Shown: one piece after another, positions 24,630 through 33,095 of the stretch | How the letters are laid out: every line of letters begins with the position of its first letter | How positions within the stretch are numbered: the stretch's first letter is position 1 | Assembly: GCA_958402795.1 (NCBI GenBank) | Contig: CATXUX010000023.1 | Location: 1 to 56,062, forward strand | DNA length: 56,062 nt | Direction of reading: 5' to 3' | From: an uncultured Lachnospiraceae bacterium | GTDB lineage: Bacteria; Bacillota; Clostridia; Lachnospirales; Lachnospiraceae | Notes under the pieces: model-generated | Seen by the model: the letters and a program-made list of their open reading frames with translations, nothing else | Databases searched by the model: none | What the model was told of the DNA's origin: nothing | Position numbers and translations under genes: made by a program

Positions 24630-24941
24630 TTACTTTCCGACACTAAGAGAGCTTGCTTTGCTCTTAATATCGTTTTCGGTACTTTTCATTTTTGCGGCAT
24701 ATTCACGAAGAAACTGAACGTAGTTCTTCAAGGCTTTTTCTGCTGCGGAAAAGTCGTTTTTGTAGCCTTCGATTCGCTGGTTGAATGTGTCGCTTGCTTC
24801 ACCTTTGTAAGTCACACGAAGATCAGACACAGCAGTATAGATGCTGGTGTATGCTTTGGTGAATTCTCCGGTTTTTCCCTCAATTTTGCTTGCAGAAGCT
24901 TCAAGTTCTTCAGGGGTTACATCAAAAATTGTAGATGCCAT
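24630..24941 (-). CDS. WXG100-family protein 2
   Basis: A 103-aa protein, MASTIFDVTPEELEASASKI, with turn motif TYKGEASDTFNQRI (Tyr-Lys-Gly in place of Trp-X-Gly) and C-terminal helix LKNYVQFLREYAAKMKSTEN. It fits ESAT-6-like substrates of type VII motors. Strong AAAGGAG site; 30-nt gaps on both sides in the operon. Likely substrate or structural cofactor of EssC. Confidence 0.88.
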   Translation of the reverse strand: MASTIFDVTPEELEASASKIEGKTGEFTKAYTSIYTAVSDLRVTYKGEASDTFNQRIEGYKNDFSAAEKALKNYVQFLREYAAKMKSTENDIKSKASSLSVGK

Positions 24942-24983
24942 AAGAGTTCTCCTTTCGGTGTTTGTATTTTTTTGAATAAATAC

Positions 24984-25286
24984 TTAGTGTCCAGATTTCA
25001 ACGCGGTGGCTCGTTCTTCTGCTTCACAATCCTCACGCTGAATTCTGTCGGCACAGTATTTAATCGTTGATGCTAAATTGGACATCTGATATCTTGTCCT
25101 GTTCATTTCACTACGCAGAGTGCTTAATTTTGATATAAAAACATCGGCGGCTTGACCTTTCCATATGACACGGCAATCTTGTTCCATCTGTTCCAGAAGT
25201 TTAATCTGAGATGAGAGCTGAGATGCATCGTCTGATATGGAATTCGCTTGTGAAATAACTTTAGAATAGTTTATTCTATATTTCAT
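24984..25286 (-). CDS. WXG100-family protein 3
   Basis: A 100-aa protein with the canonical turn VIWKGQAADVFISKL (Trp-Lys-Gly) between two long helices. It is the only one of the three with an intact Trp-X-Gly. Directly downstream of the YukD-like gene. AGGGAAGGAG lies before the ATG. Likely exported through EssC. Confidence 0.9.
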   Translation of the reverse strand: MKYRINYSKVISQANSISDDASQLSSQIKLLEQMEQDCRVIWKGQAADVFISKLSTLRSEMNRTRYQMSNLASTIKYCADRIQREDCEAEERATALKSGH

Positions 25287-25308
25287 GGTGTCGTATCTCC
25301 TTCCCTTA

Positions 25309-25557
25309 CTAGATTAACAGCAGCTTGGCTCCATCGGAGATGCCAAGTTGAGCAAAGCTACATTCCAAACGTAATGCCGTATTGTCACTTGTATCGAACA
25401 GCATCGTATCGGCACATCTATCTGAGATTCCGTACTCTGAGTTTAGTATCCTTATTATCAGCTCCTGAGCATTTTTGATAGACATATTGCTTGGAACGAT
25501 AAAATCGTATGTACTATTTAGAGCTGGTATTTTTACTGTAATAGATATTTTTTCCAT
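25309..25557 (-). CDS. YukD/EsaB-like ubiquitin-fold protein
   Basis: An 82-aa ubiquitin-like protein: MEKISITVKIPALNSTYDFI, VPSNMSIKNAQELIIRIL, LRLECSFAQLGISDGAKLLL. YukD/EsaB is a standard small component or regulator of Firmicute type VII systems. The ATG at 25557 is preferred, with GGTGAGG 3-9 nt upstream; a GTG four codons earlier overlaps the EssC stop. Its place right after essC fits the family. Confidence 0.88.
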   Translation of the reverse strand: MEKISITVKIPALNSTYDFIVPSNMSIKNAQELIIRILNSEYGISDRCADTMLFDTSDNTALRLECSFAQLGISDGAKLLLI

Positions 25558-25562
25558 GAACC

Positions 25563-28500
25563 TCACCACCTTATCTCAACATTTTTTTCTTTAAGACAGA
25601 AGTAACAGCTGTGAGATTTTGCATCCGGTACAAGCGGAAGAGTTTCTATCTTTGCAGAAGCGTTTTCATAGCAATTTGGGCAAAGTATGTAGTTCTCTGC
25701 ATTGACAACAAGTGACATAAACAGACGATCATTGTTCTTGGCTCCGTTGACATTAAAACCACATATAAAATAAATTCCATATTGTGGAGCATCAATATAT
25801 TGGAACACCTTTCGCATAAAGATAGCCTGCTCATTGGTAATCATATCGAAAAAATCGTTGAACTCAGAAATAACAATAAACAGCTGTTCGTGCTGCTCGT
25901 TTAGTTCTTCTAAACGTGTATTTAATTCTGGTTTCAATTCCTTGATGAACTCATCAAGAGCAGTAACTCCGCTGATATACTGACCCGAAGAACATTCATC
26001 GACAATATTTCTAAAAGTGCCATTGTCATCATCAATGAATACTAAACGTCTGTTACTGTATTGGGTAATATTCATTAGGACAGTTCCATAAAACTTACCC
26101 AAGCTATCCGTATCATTTGCACAGATGCAGACTTTGTAATCCTCGGATAGAGTTATGCCATACATCAGTGCTGCAGATTTGGAAGTTCCAAGGACAAGCG
26201 TTCCACTATCATCGAAAATGGATTCAGGTAGGGTGCTTCGTGGTGTCGGTGAATAATAGCTCGCAGGGGCTTCGTAAGAATTATTCGAATCCTCTGTAGC
26301 TCCGTCTAGCTTAATTGGCGTGTGTCCGTGCCAATTCGATTCCAATTCGATGTATTTCTGACTAATGGTTGCGATACGTTCAGCTTCGGTTTCGCTGTCA
26401 AAAGCGATTGCAGTCTGGAATTCAACAATTTCTCTATTTATTACAGTGATGCCCCGTCCGCTGATATTTTCAGGAACAACCGGAGGGCGCATATTATGAA
26501 TATCCAGATAGTTACTAGGATCATTCATTCTCAGGGTAAAATAAGTGGCAATATGCTCAGTTACCTTGTAATATATAGAGTTTCGTGTACTTCCTGTAAT
26601 AACGAAATAAACGCCAAAGGTTTTACCGGCACTGATGATGTCGATGAAACTGTCTGATATATCCATATATTTGTCCCGGAAGGATGCAAAATTATCAATC
26701 AGGACAAGAATGGCAGGAAGAGGTTTTTTGCAAACAACACGATAGTCAGAAAAAGAACTACAGTTATTGTTTGCAAAAATGCGTTTGCGTTCATCAATTA
26801 TGTCGCACAGAACAAACGCCATTTCAGAGAGTTTGCTTTCATCATCTGCAAATATGACCCCACCGGTATGCGGAAGATATGAAAGATAGCCTAAATTTCG
26901 CCCGCCAAAATCCATAGCATACAGATTCAGTTCTTCCGGGGTATAGGCATACTCACAAACCATGGAGTAAACCAGTGTTTGCAAGAATGTCGTTTTTCCT
27001 GTTCCACTTGCGCCATACAATCCGATATGACCGGTTTTGGAGAAGTCTATCGTAAGCGGTTTTTGTTCCTGAGTGCGAACGTAATCTACCAATCCAATTG
27101 TTGCAGAACACAAGCCCTTCTTCCCTTTTTCAAGGGTCTGCAAAGCAATTTTTTCGGGGAGCATATCTAGCCACAAAGGCTTCGCTACAACATTCTTCTT
27201 TTGCCCGAGGGCAACGATTTCAGCAACAACTGCTTCCAGTTGCGTCTTGTCAGACTTGTCGCCAGACAGATCAATCTTGGCGCTATGGATAGGATTGGCT
27301 GTATTATCAGTCATCTGTACCGTGATTTCTTCGTCTGGCATATATGTTTTAGTAGGAATATAATCAGCTCCACTATAACCAGACTGAATACATTCGTAGA
27401 TTTCATCATAGCCGACTTGCAGATACAGACGACCGGGGTTTTTAATCATTGCAGAATCAGGTTTATTTATCATGTCAATGCTGTCCTGTTTTTCTGCGAC
27501 TTTCAAACAAACTCTAAAGCGAGAGTTGCTCATAATCTGCGGATCAACGATACCGCTTGGCTTCTGTGTAGCAAGAATCAGATGTATTCCGAGACTGCGA
27601 CCAACTTGAGCTACGTTGATGAGTTGTGCCAAAAACTCAGGTTGCTGTGTCTTTAACTGTGCAAATTCGTCAATGATAATGACTAAATGCGGCAATGGTG
27701 TATCAAGGCGTCCACCTTTGTAATACTTGTGGTAAGAATTAATGTCCAATTTATCTACACCAAGCGTAGCAGCAGCTTCATTAAATATACGCTGACGGGA
27801 CTTTATCTCTGCTTCCAACGAAACCAATGCACGATAGAGAATGTTTCCCGACAAATTTGAAATTGTTGCTGACAAATGCGGCAGCGCAGGGGCGAACGGT
27901 TTCGCCATGAATGGTCTTGCCATATCTCCGCCCTTGAAGTCTACTAAGACAAAAGCAACTTCTTTGGGACTGTAGTTAATAGCCAGCGATAAGATAAATG
28001 CCTGTAGGAATTCGCTTTTACCAGAACCTGTAGTGCCTGCAACAAGTCCGTGGCAACCATGATAGGCTTCGTGCAGATCCAGGCTGAACACTTCTCCGCC
28101 TGCCGTGACTCCTATCGGAGCTGCCAGTGATTTGGCAGAATTGTTGTTATCCCAATGACTCTCAATGGCAAGCTCGCTGACATTGCCTACTTTATACATT
28201 TGCAGGAACGATATACGATCAACGATACCCAAGGAACGGGAGTCTCTCTTGATGGGCAGTCGAGATAGTTCATTTGCAAATGAGTGGATACGGCTCATTT
28301 CTATATCTTCAAGAGTAAATGGGATGAACTTATTTGCATTTTTGTTTTTTATGTAGTATCCAGTGCGAATATCATCGCTTTGAATAATTGCTTTACATGA
28401 TTTAGGCAGCTTTGTGATATCGCCATAAGCAAACAAAGTTGTGATACCAACTTGGTTCTCGGAATCATTCATATATCTGAGCAGAGCCTCTTTTTCAATC

Positions 28501-30194
28501 AAATTCGGCTCCGTGACGATTACAACGTAATGTGGGATAGGCACGCTGCCGCTATTCCGAGATTCTTCTCGCTCTTTTATCATCTCATCAATGATGTTAA
28601 AAATATAATGAACCTCATCGGGATTTGTGGCAAAGAAACGAACCTTTTTATCGTTGCTCCAAATATGAGGTACATTCTTGAAATCATCAAAGTTATACAC
28701 CTGCTTAGGAGATGTTATAAGCACAAGTTTTACTTCATCGTAAGAATGAAGTGAAATAATATTAAGGATCGTCTCATTAAGAATAATGCGTATATTCTTC
28801 TTACTGCCGATAATGCCAATCGTGTGATTCGTAAAAATGTCGAGAGTCAGTGGAACATTGTTTAAAGTCCCATACTTCTTGGAAAGCTCAACTGGCAAAT
28901 TACGAAGTTCATCCTCATATAGTTGAAATCCTTGCTTTGGAATTTTTAACTGCACTTCAAAGGGCCTGCTGCCTAAACCCATACGGATAGCAAGAAAATC
29001 AGCATCCTCATGAGAACGCTCCCACAAGCGTAGCCTATTGCTCTCGTTATCAAGCATGGAGCATAAAATTTCGGGAGAAGGGCATAATGAATCGTTCAAA
29101 AGACGCACGGTTCGCTCTCTCTTTGAAATTAAGCTTTTTTCTATATCAGAGATATACGAAAAGTATCTGCTCTTTCTATGGCTTTCTTCAGCCAAGGTGC
29201 GTCTTTTCTGGTAGCTTCTAAGTAAGGAAGGCCACATAAGCGACCCCAATAGTAACCCCACTGCCATAGTACCACTGGCAATAACGGTTGACATCTGACC
29301 GCCACTAATTGCATTTGTAATCGATACACCCAAACTTGCCAGCATTACCATAGACATAGTAATGCTCGGTTCAAGAGTTAGAATTGCCGGAGTTTTATCT
29401 ACGTTAAACGGACTAGGAGGAGCATCAATCTCAATTACATCATTATTCAACGATTTAAGAATACGAGGTGTACTGACAAAGTATTTCTTTTCCTCTGTAT
29501 CATTAACTGGCATTTTCACAGCAAAGGATGTCATCAAGGATAAGGTACTTTCTGTTTTGAGATTACGCACAGCCATGAAGTCACCCATGTAAATAAGAGA
29601 AAGTCCCATGATAAAAACCTCATCAAAAGGCTTTAACTGTTGTGAATGAACAAGGCGACCATTTACATAGATACCAATACTGCGTTTCAAATCCTCAATA
29701 AAAGCATTTCCATTGCTGTCAATACAAATAGCTGCGTGCTTTTCTCTTGAAACAAAGTCGCTAAAATCATAAGAAATATCGTTTAGTGGAGTGCGCCCGA
29801 TAAAAATATTGGTATTTTTCGGTAATTCGTATTTCTTATAGCCAACCTGTATATCCGAAATAGCAATAAATAGGGTTTTGACAGTTTTTTCGTTGTCTTT
29901 ATTCTTAAATGCAAAATAGTCTCCACTATGTATTACATGGTCATTACAAGGATGACCATTCAGCGTTACTTCATATTTATCATCGAAACCTTGTTTCAAG
30001 GTGTAGACAACGGATGCTTTTTCTTCTTCCAGAGAAAAAGGAATAGCAAAATCAGATGGAAGTCCCAATGTTTCCAGAAACAGGCGATTCGTTCTATTTT
30101 TCAGGACATCGCTTAACATCCGTGAAATTGCCCGATCTTCAACAAAGAACGTTACCAAGAAATCTAGCATTAAATTATTCTTGGATTTAGCCAT
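25563..30194 (-). CDS. essC: EssC-type FHA-FtsK/SpoIIIE motor ATPase
   Basis: A 1543-aa membrane motor of type VII secretion. Residues ~1-110 form a first FHA-like fold. Residues ~120-185 are a clear FHA domain with IFIGRTPLND, FVSREKHAAI and IYVNG. Two membrane helices lie at ~268-323. ATPase 1 has GTTGSGKS (~720) and LVIIIDEFAQL (~840). ATPase 2 has GASGTGKTT (~1063) and LVLIDNF. ATPase 3 has a degenerate P-loop (GTSKSAAL, ~1335). The C-terminus ends in a CPNC...CYFC zinc-ribbon-like motif, unusual for EssC. Length matches the S. aureus/B. subtilis class. Confidence 0.95.
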   Translation of the reverse strand: MAKSKNNLMLDFLVTFFVEDRAISRMLSDVLKNRTNRLFLETLGLPSDFAIPFSLEEEKASVVYTLKQGFDDKYEVTLNGHPCNDHVIHSGDYFAFKNKDNEKTVKTLFIAISDIQVGYKKYELPKNTNIFIGRTPLNDISYDFSDFVSREKHAAICIDSNGNAFIEDLKRSIGIYVNGRLVHSQQLKPFDEVFIMGLSLIYMGDFMAVRNLKTESTLSLMTSFAVKMPVNDTEEKKYFVSTPRILKSLNNDVIEIDAPPSPFNVDKTPAILTLEPSITMSMVMLASLGVSITNAISGGQMSTVIASGTMAVGLLLGSLMWPSLLRSYQKRRTLAEESHRKSRYFSYISDIEKSLISKRERTVRLLNDSLCPSPEILCSMLDNESNRLRLWERSHEDADFLAIRMGLGSRPFEVQLKIPKQGFQLYEDELRNLPVELSKKYGTLNNVPLTLDIFTNHTIGIIGSKKNIRIILNETILNIISLHSYDEVKLVLITSPKQVYNFDDFKNVPHIWSNDKKVRFFATNPDEVHYIFNIIDEMIKEREESRNSGSVPIPHYVVIVTEPNLIEKEALLRYMNDSENQVGITTLFAYGDITKLPKSCKAIIQSDDIRTGYYIKNKNANKFIPFTLEDIEMSRIHSFANELSRLPIKRDSRSLGIVDRISFLQMYKVGNVSELAIESHWDNNNSAKSLAAPIGVTAGGEVFSLDLHEAYHGCHGLVAGTTGSGKSEFLQAFILSLAINYSPKEVAFVLVDFKGGDMARPFMAKPFAPALPHLSATISNLSGNILYRALVSLEAEIKSRQRIFNEAAATLGVDKLDINSYHKYYKGGRLDTPLPHLVIIIDEFAQLKTQQPEFLAQLINVAQVGRSLGIHLILATQKPSGIVDPQIMSNSRFRVCLKVAEKQDSIDMINKPDSAMIKNPGRLYLQVGYDEIYECIQSGYSGADYIPTKTYMPDEEITVQMTDNTANPIHSAKIDLSGDKSDKTQLEAVVAEIVALGQKKNVVAKPLWLDMLPEKIALQTLEKGKKGLCSATIGLVDYVRTQEQKPLTIDFSKTGHIGLYGASGTGKTTFLQTLVYSMVCEYAYTPEELNLYAMDFGGRNLGYLSYLPHTGGVIFADDESKLSEMAFVLCDIIDERKRIFANNNCSSFSDYRVVCKKPLPAILVLIDNFASFRDKYMDISDSFIDIISAGKTFGVYFVITGSTRNSIYYKVTEHIATYFTLRMNDPSNYLDIHNMRPPVVPENISGRGITVINREIVEFQTAIAFDSETEAERIATISQKYIELESNWHGHTPIKLDGATEDSNNSYEAPASYYSPTPRSTLPESIFDDSGTLVLGTSKSAALMYGITLSEDYKVCICANDTDSLGKFYGTVLMNITQYSNRRLVFIDDDNGTFRNIVDECSSGQYISGVTALDEFIKELKPELNTRLEELNEQHEQLFIVISEFNDFFDMITNEQAIFMRKVFQYIDAPQYGIYFICGFNVNGAKNNDRLFMSLVVNAENYILCPNCYENASAKIETLPLVPDAKSHSCYFCLKEKNVEIRW

Positions 30195-30224
30195 CTTTTC
30201 ACCCCCTCCTCTGCAAAATACTAT

Positions 30225-31355
30225 TTACAATTTTTCTCCGCAGCTACCGCAGAACTTCATGCCTGGTTTATTTTCGAACCCGCAAGAAGGACATTTTGAT
30301 GCACTGAGAGGTTTTCCACATTCACCACAGAATTTCATTCCGGCAAGAACTTCTTTCCCACAGTGAGGACAGATTATGGTAGTAGTGAGCTTACTTCCAC
30401 AACTACCACAAAACTTCATTGTTGAGTTATTCTGAGCACCACACTTAGGGCAAGTGATTTGCGCATCAGGTTTAGTTACATTCATATTTTGCCCGATCCC
30501 AGAGAATACATTTCCAAATTGACCTGCTGCGCCAAGTCCCATGCCTAATCCGATTCCAGCATTAGCAATACTTCCAGAGGAAGGATTTTCAGCCATTTTT
30601 TCTAAAATATCCAACGACCGGCGCTTCTGATAAAAGCCTTCGCCAAGAGCCAATTCTTCTTTATATCCCCTAAGTTTCTCATATTCTTCCGGCTTTGGTG
30701 CAATCGACTCGCAACAGAAGTTGACCAGTTCAATACCAAAACGTTCAAATTCATCATTAAGAGCTTCCTGAAATGCTACTGAAAGCTCAGACAAAAACTG
30801 TGAGATTTCCAAAAACGAAATCTGTTTTTGGATCATATATGAAGCGGTCACAGATTTGATTTTGGAATTAATCAAACCATTAAAATATCTTAAAATGAGC
30901 AGTGGATTGGTTGTTGTTCCATTGGGTACTGCACCTATTATTTTTGATACAAACAAACGAGAGTCTATAATTGTAATTCCATATTGCCCACGAGCGCCGA
31001 CATTTAAAATCAGTCCATACTTAGGGTCTTCGAGTGGAATGGGGGTAGACGTCCCCCATTTCATATCGAGATTGGCAGTTTTGTTAATGTAATAAACTTC
31101 AGCAGAAAATGGTGTCTTTCCGCCAAAAGGCAAATTAACAAGTTTATTTAATATCGGCAAGTTTCCGGTAGACAATGTGTGTGTGCCGGGGCCAAACAAG
31201 TCAAGGGCTTCACCACCTTTAAAGAAAAGAGCTTCTTGTCCTTGGTTAACAATTAACTGTGAGCCAAGGACAAATTGCTCCGATGGGCATTTATAGATAA
31301 GCCATCGTGATCCGTTTGGATTTCCATCATATTTTATTCTGTCAATAATGGCCAT
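30225..31355 (-). CDS. SPFH-domain protein with three zinc ribbons (YdjI-like)
   Basis: A 376-aa protein. Residues 1-235 are an SPFH/band-7-like domain of the YdjI 'virion core' type (VNQGQEALFFKGGEALDLFG, GARGQYGITIIDSRLFVSKI). A Gly/Met-rich linker follows (~265-295), then three zinc ribbons of the form CPxC...FCGxCG at ~303, ~327 and ~352. SPFH proteins scaffold membrane microdomains. It precedes essC by 30 nt and may help place or assemble the secretion complex; this role is inferred. Confidence 0.85.
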   Translation of the reverse strand: MAIIDRIKYDGNPNGSRWLIYKCPSEQFVLGSQLIVNQGQEALFFKGGEALDLFGPGTHTLSTGNLPILNKLVNLPFGGKTPFSAEVYYINKTANLDMKWGTSTPIPLEDPKYGLILNVGARGQYGITIIDSRLFVSKIIGAVPNGTTTNPLLILRYFNGLINSKIKSVTASYMIQKQISFLEISQFLSELSVAFQEALNDEFERFGIELVNFCCESIAPKPEEYEKLRGYKEELALGEGFYQKRRSLDILEKMAENPSSGSIANAGIGLGMGLGAAGQFGNVFSGIGQNMNVTKPDAQITCPKCGAQNNSTMKFCGSCGSKLTTTIICPHCGKEVLAGMKFCGECGKPLSASKCPSCGFENKPGMKFCGSCGEKL

Positions 31356-31370
31356 TTATCTATCCTCCTA

Positions 31371-32207
31371 TCAGCCCTCTCGTTTGATCTGATTATTCAA
31401 TTCAGTAGTAAAAACCTTATAGGAACTGTCATTTGACAAGGCGTTTATATAAGATAGGACAGTTTCCTTTGCTTCAGTACTTTCATTTTTTGCAAGGCGG
31501 TATGCTCGCATAAATATATTTAGCACTTCAACGGCATGGGCAGGAAGATGTTTCCCTGTAAAAAAGTTGCCTTCTAATTTGCACCAACGAACTCGTATTT
31601 GTCTGAATTTAGCCATGGCAAAATGAGCACGCCAGTCATCTGGACATAAATCTACCGCTAAAGAAGCAATTTCGGATTCATCACAGCCAATCACCTTAGA
31701 AACAAGATCAAAAATATTATGACGTTCTTTTCGGGAAGCCACATTGAAAGCCCTAATAAAAACAGCTCTCAAGTCACGATCTGGAAGGTAACGTGTCATA
31801 TCAATATATGTATCCGCTTCTTGTTTTTCTTCTGTTGCTATGCTGTATGCCTTTCTATATGCAGGAACAATGGAAAGATAACCAGTACGGTCTCCTCCAG
31901 TAGACGCATACCCAAGCCATGCACTCCAACAATCAGGTTCAATATTAATAGCTTGCTTAAACTTCGCATTAGCTTTTCTGTCATCACCTAAATCCACCAA
32001 TTTGTAACCATCGGTAAGTAGTTCTTCAACATCTTTACCCTCATAGCCGTAAACATGTTTCGTAATGTTTTGTGTAATTTTTTGGACAATTTGGTCTTGC
32101 TTAATGACAAACTGGGCAAAACAATGTTCGCAAGTACCTATTTCGTGGGAGTTATCCAGAATGATATTGCCGCCGCACTGTTCACAAATCAGACTAATTT
32201 TTGCCAT
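31371..32207 (-). CDS. zinc-ribbon plus helical-repeat protein
   Basis: A 278-aa protein, MAKISLICEQCGGNIILDNS, with CEQC and CEHC forming one N-terminal zinc ribbon. Residues ~60-278 are helical with TPR-like phrases (LVDLGDDRKANAKFKQAINI, EPDCWSAWLGYA). The ATG at 32207 follows GGGG; a TTG 5 codons earlier is also open. It resembles YdjG-type companions of SPFH proteins. Cytosolic. Function is unknown; gene order suggests partnership with the SPFH protein. Confidence 0.7.
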   Translation of the reverse strand: MAKISLICEQCGGNIILDNSHEIGTCEHCFAQFVIKQDQIVQKITQNITKHVYGYEGKDVEELLTDGYKLVDLGDDRKANAKFKQAINIEPDCWSAWLGYASTGGDRTGYLSIVPAYRKAYSIATEEKQEADTYIDMTRYLPDRDLRAVFIRAFNVASRKERHNIFDLVSKVIGCDESEIASLAVDLCPDDWRAHFAMAKFRQIRVRWCKLEGNFFTGKHLPAHAVEVLNIFMRAYRLAKNESTEAKETVLSYINALSNDSSYKVFTTELNNQIKREG

Positions 32208-32303
32208 GATTAATTTCCCCAATCTATTTTTATCTGTTCACAAACAAACCAGCAGAACAGGACGCTATGCAAAACATCCCATCCCGTCGTTAGTTATTAG
32301 ATC

Positions 32304-32738
32304 TTAGCGTTTATAGCCGTTATTACTTTGTTTAAGTCCAAGTGCGGCAAAAGCACATTCGGTTGCTTCAATAGCTGCGGCATATACGGCGTCTCTTTGC
32401 TGCATTGCAAAGAAATCATCAATTGGTTCAACAACAGTAGGTGCACCATTCGTAACCAAATATGGAGCCAAAAGATATACTCCAACGTAAAGATAAGTTC
32501 CAACAGTAGTATTTGCAATGGCAATTCTTGTTTTATTACCCGTATCAATAACCACACACTGGTCTTTGGAACCGAAGATACCACCTGACTTGACATTTTC
32601 AATAGTTGCTCTTAGAGGGTATTTTTTTGCCTGCAAATTCTGGAGAATTGATTGTTCAAGCTGATCACGCATTCCTCCTGAACCGTCAAAAATCCAACGT
32701 TGACTTTGTACTACCCGTTCCTTTGTAAATAATCCCAT
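32304..32738 (-). CDS. first gene of the type VII operon, unknown function
   Basis: A 144-aa soluble protein starting MGLFTKERVVQSQRWIFDGS after GGAGGTAAAG; a longer frame adds five residues. It has the phrase MRDQLEQSILQNLQAKKYPL, a basic middle (VKSGGIFGSKDQCVVIDTG) and a mildly hydrophobic stretch TYLYVGVYLLAP. No family was recognised. Position at the head of the operon suggests a structural or regulatory part of the system. Confidence 0.7.
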   Translation of the reverse strand: MGLFTKERVVQSQRWIFDGSGGMRDQLEQSILQNLQAKKYPLRATIENVKSGGIFGSKDQCVVIDTGNKTRIAIANTTVGTYLYVGVYLLAPYLVTNGAPTVVEPIDDFFAMQQRDAVYAAAIEATECAFAALGLKQSNNGYKR

Positions 32739-32802
32739 TTTCTTTACCTCCATATCATTTTTTATTCCTAAACAGCCTTTATGGATTTAGACTGCTATAG
32801 GT

Positions 32803-33006
32803 TCAATTATTTTCTGTTAGTTGCCGAATCGCTTGTATAAAATCTGGAATTTGATCCAACACTACTGTTGTAGCTTCATTTAGATCTAAAACAGATGCCA
32901 TTACTTCCTGAGACATTCCCAGCAGTGCTCTTTTCACTGCAAGCTCTTCTGTAAGAGTCATAACTAACTCATCTTTGATTTTTTCTTCATCTGCATGTAT
33001 GTTAAT
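32803..33006 (-). pseudogene. truncated open frame beside the left recombinase site
   Basis: An open frame encodes ...HADEEKIKDELVMTLTEELA, then KRALLGMSQEVMASVLDLNE and TVVLDQIPDFIQAIRQLTEN before a stop at 32803. It is blocked upstream by TAA at 33007-33009, a few bases from the recombination site at 33019. The only internal ATG (32961) gives 52 aa with a poor ribosome site. It reads like the C-terminal end of a gene cut by recombination. A short real gene cannot be excluded. Confidence 0.4.
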
Positions 33007-33018
33007 TTACGCCCCAGT

Positions 33019-33043
33019 TTCGTAGAGTATCCAACTTTATGAA
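33019..33043 (+). repeat. left recombinase core-site candidate
   Basis: A 25-bp site with arms TTCGTA and TATGAA around a centre that includes TATCC. It matches the reverse complement of 34410-34434 at 23 of 25 bases. Each site is itself an imperfect palindrome (10-bp arms, about 5-bp centre), as expected for tyrosine recombinase cores. It lies between the recombinase gene and the type VII operon. Confidence 0.7.
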
Positions 33044-33095
33044 TGGAAGGTCACAAATTCTATAATTACAAGTATTCCTCGGCTTCTTGACCAGA

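Noticed and set aside
24168..25070. 300-codon + strand open frame
   Set aside because: Antisense to three WXG100-size genes each with its own Shine-Dalgarno site.
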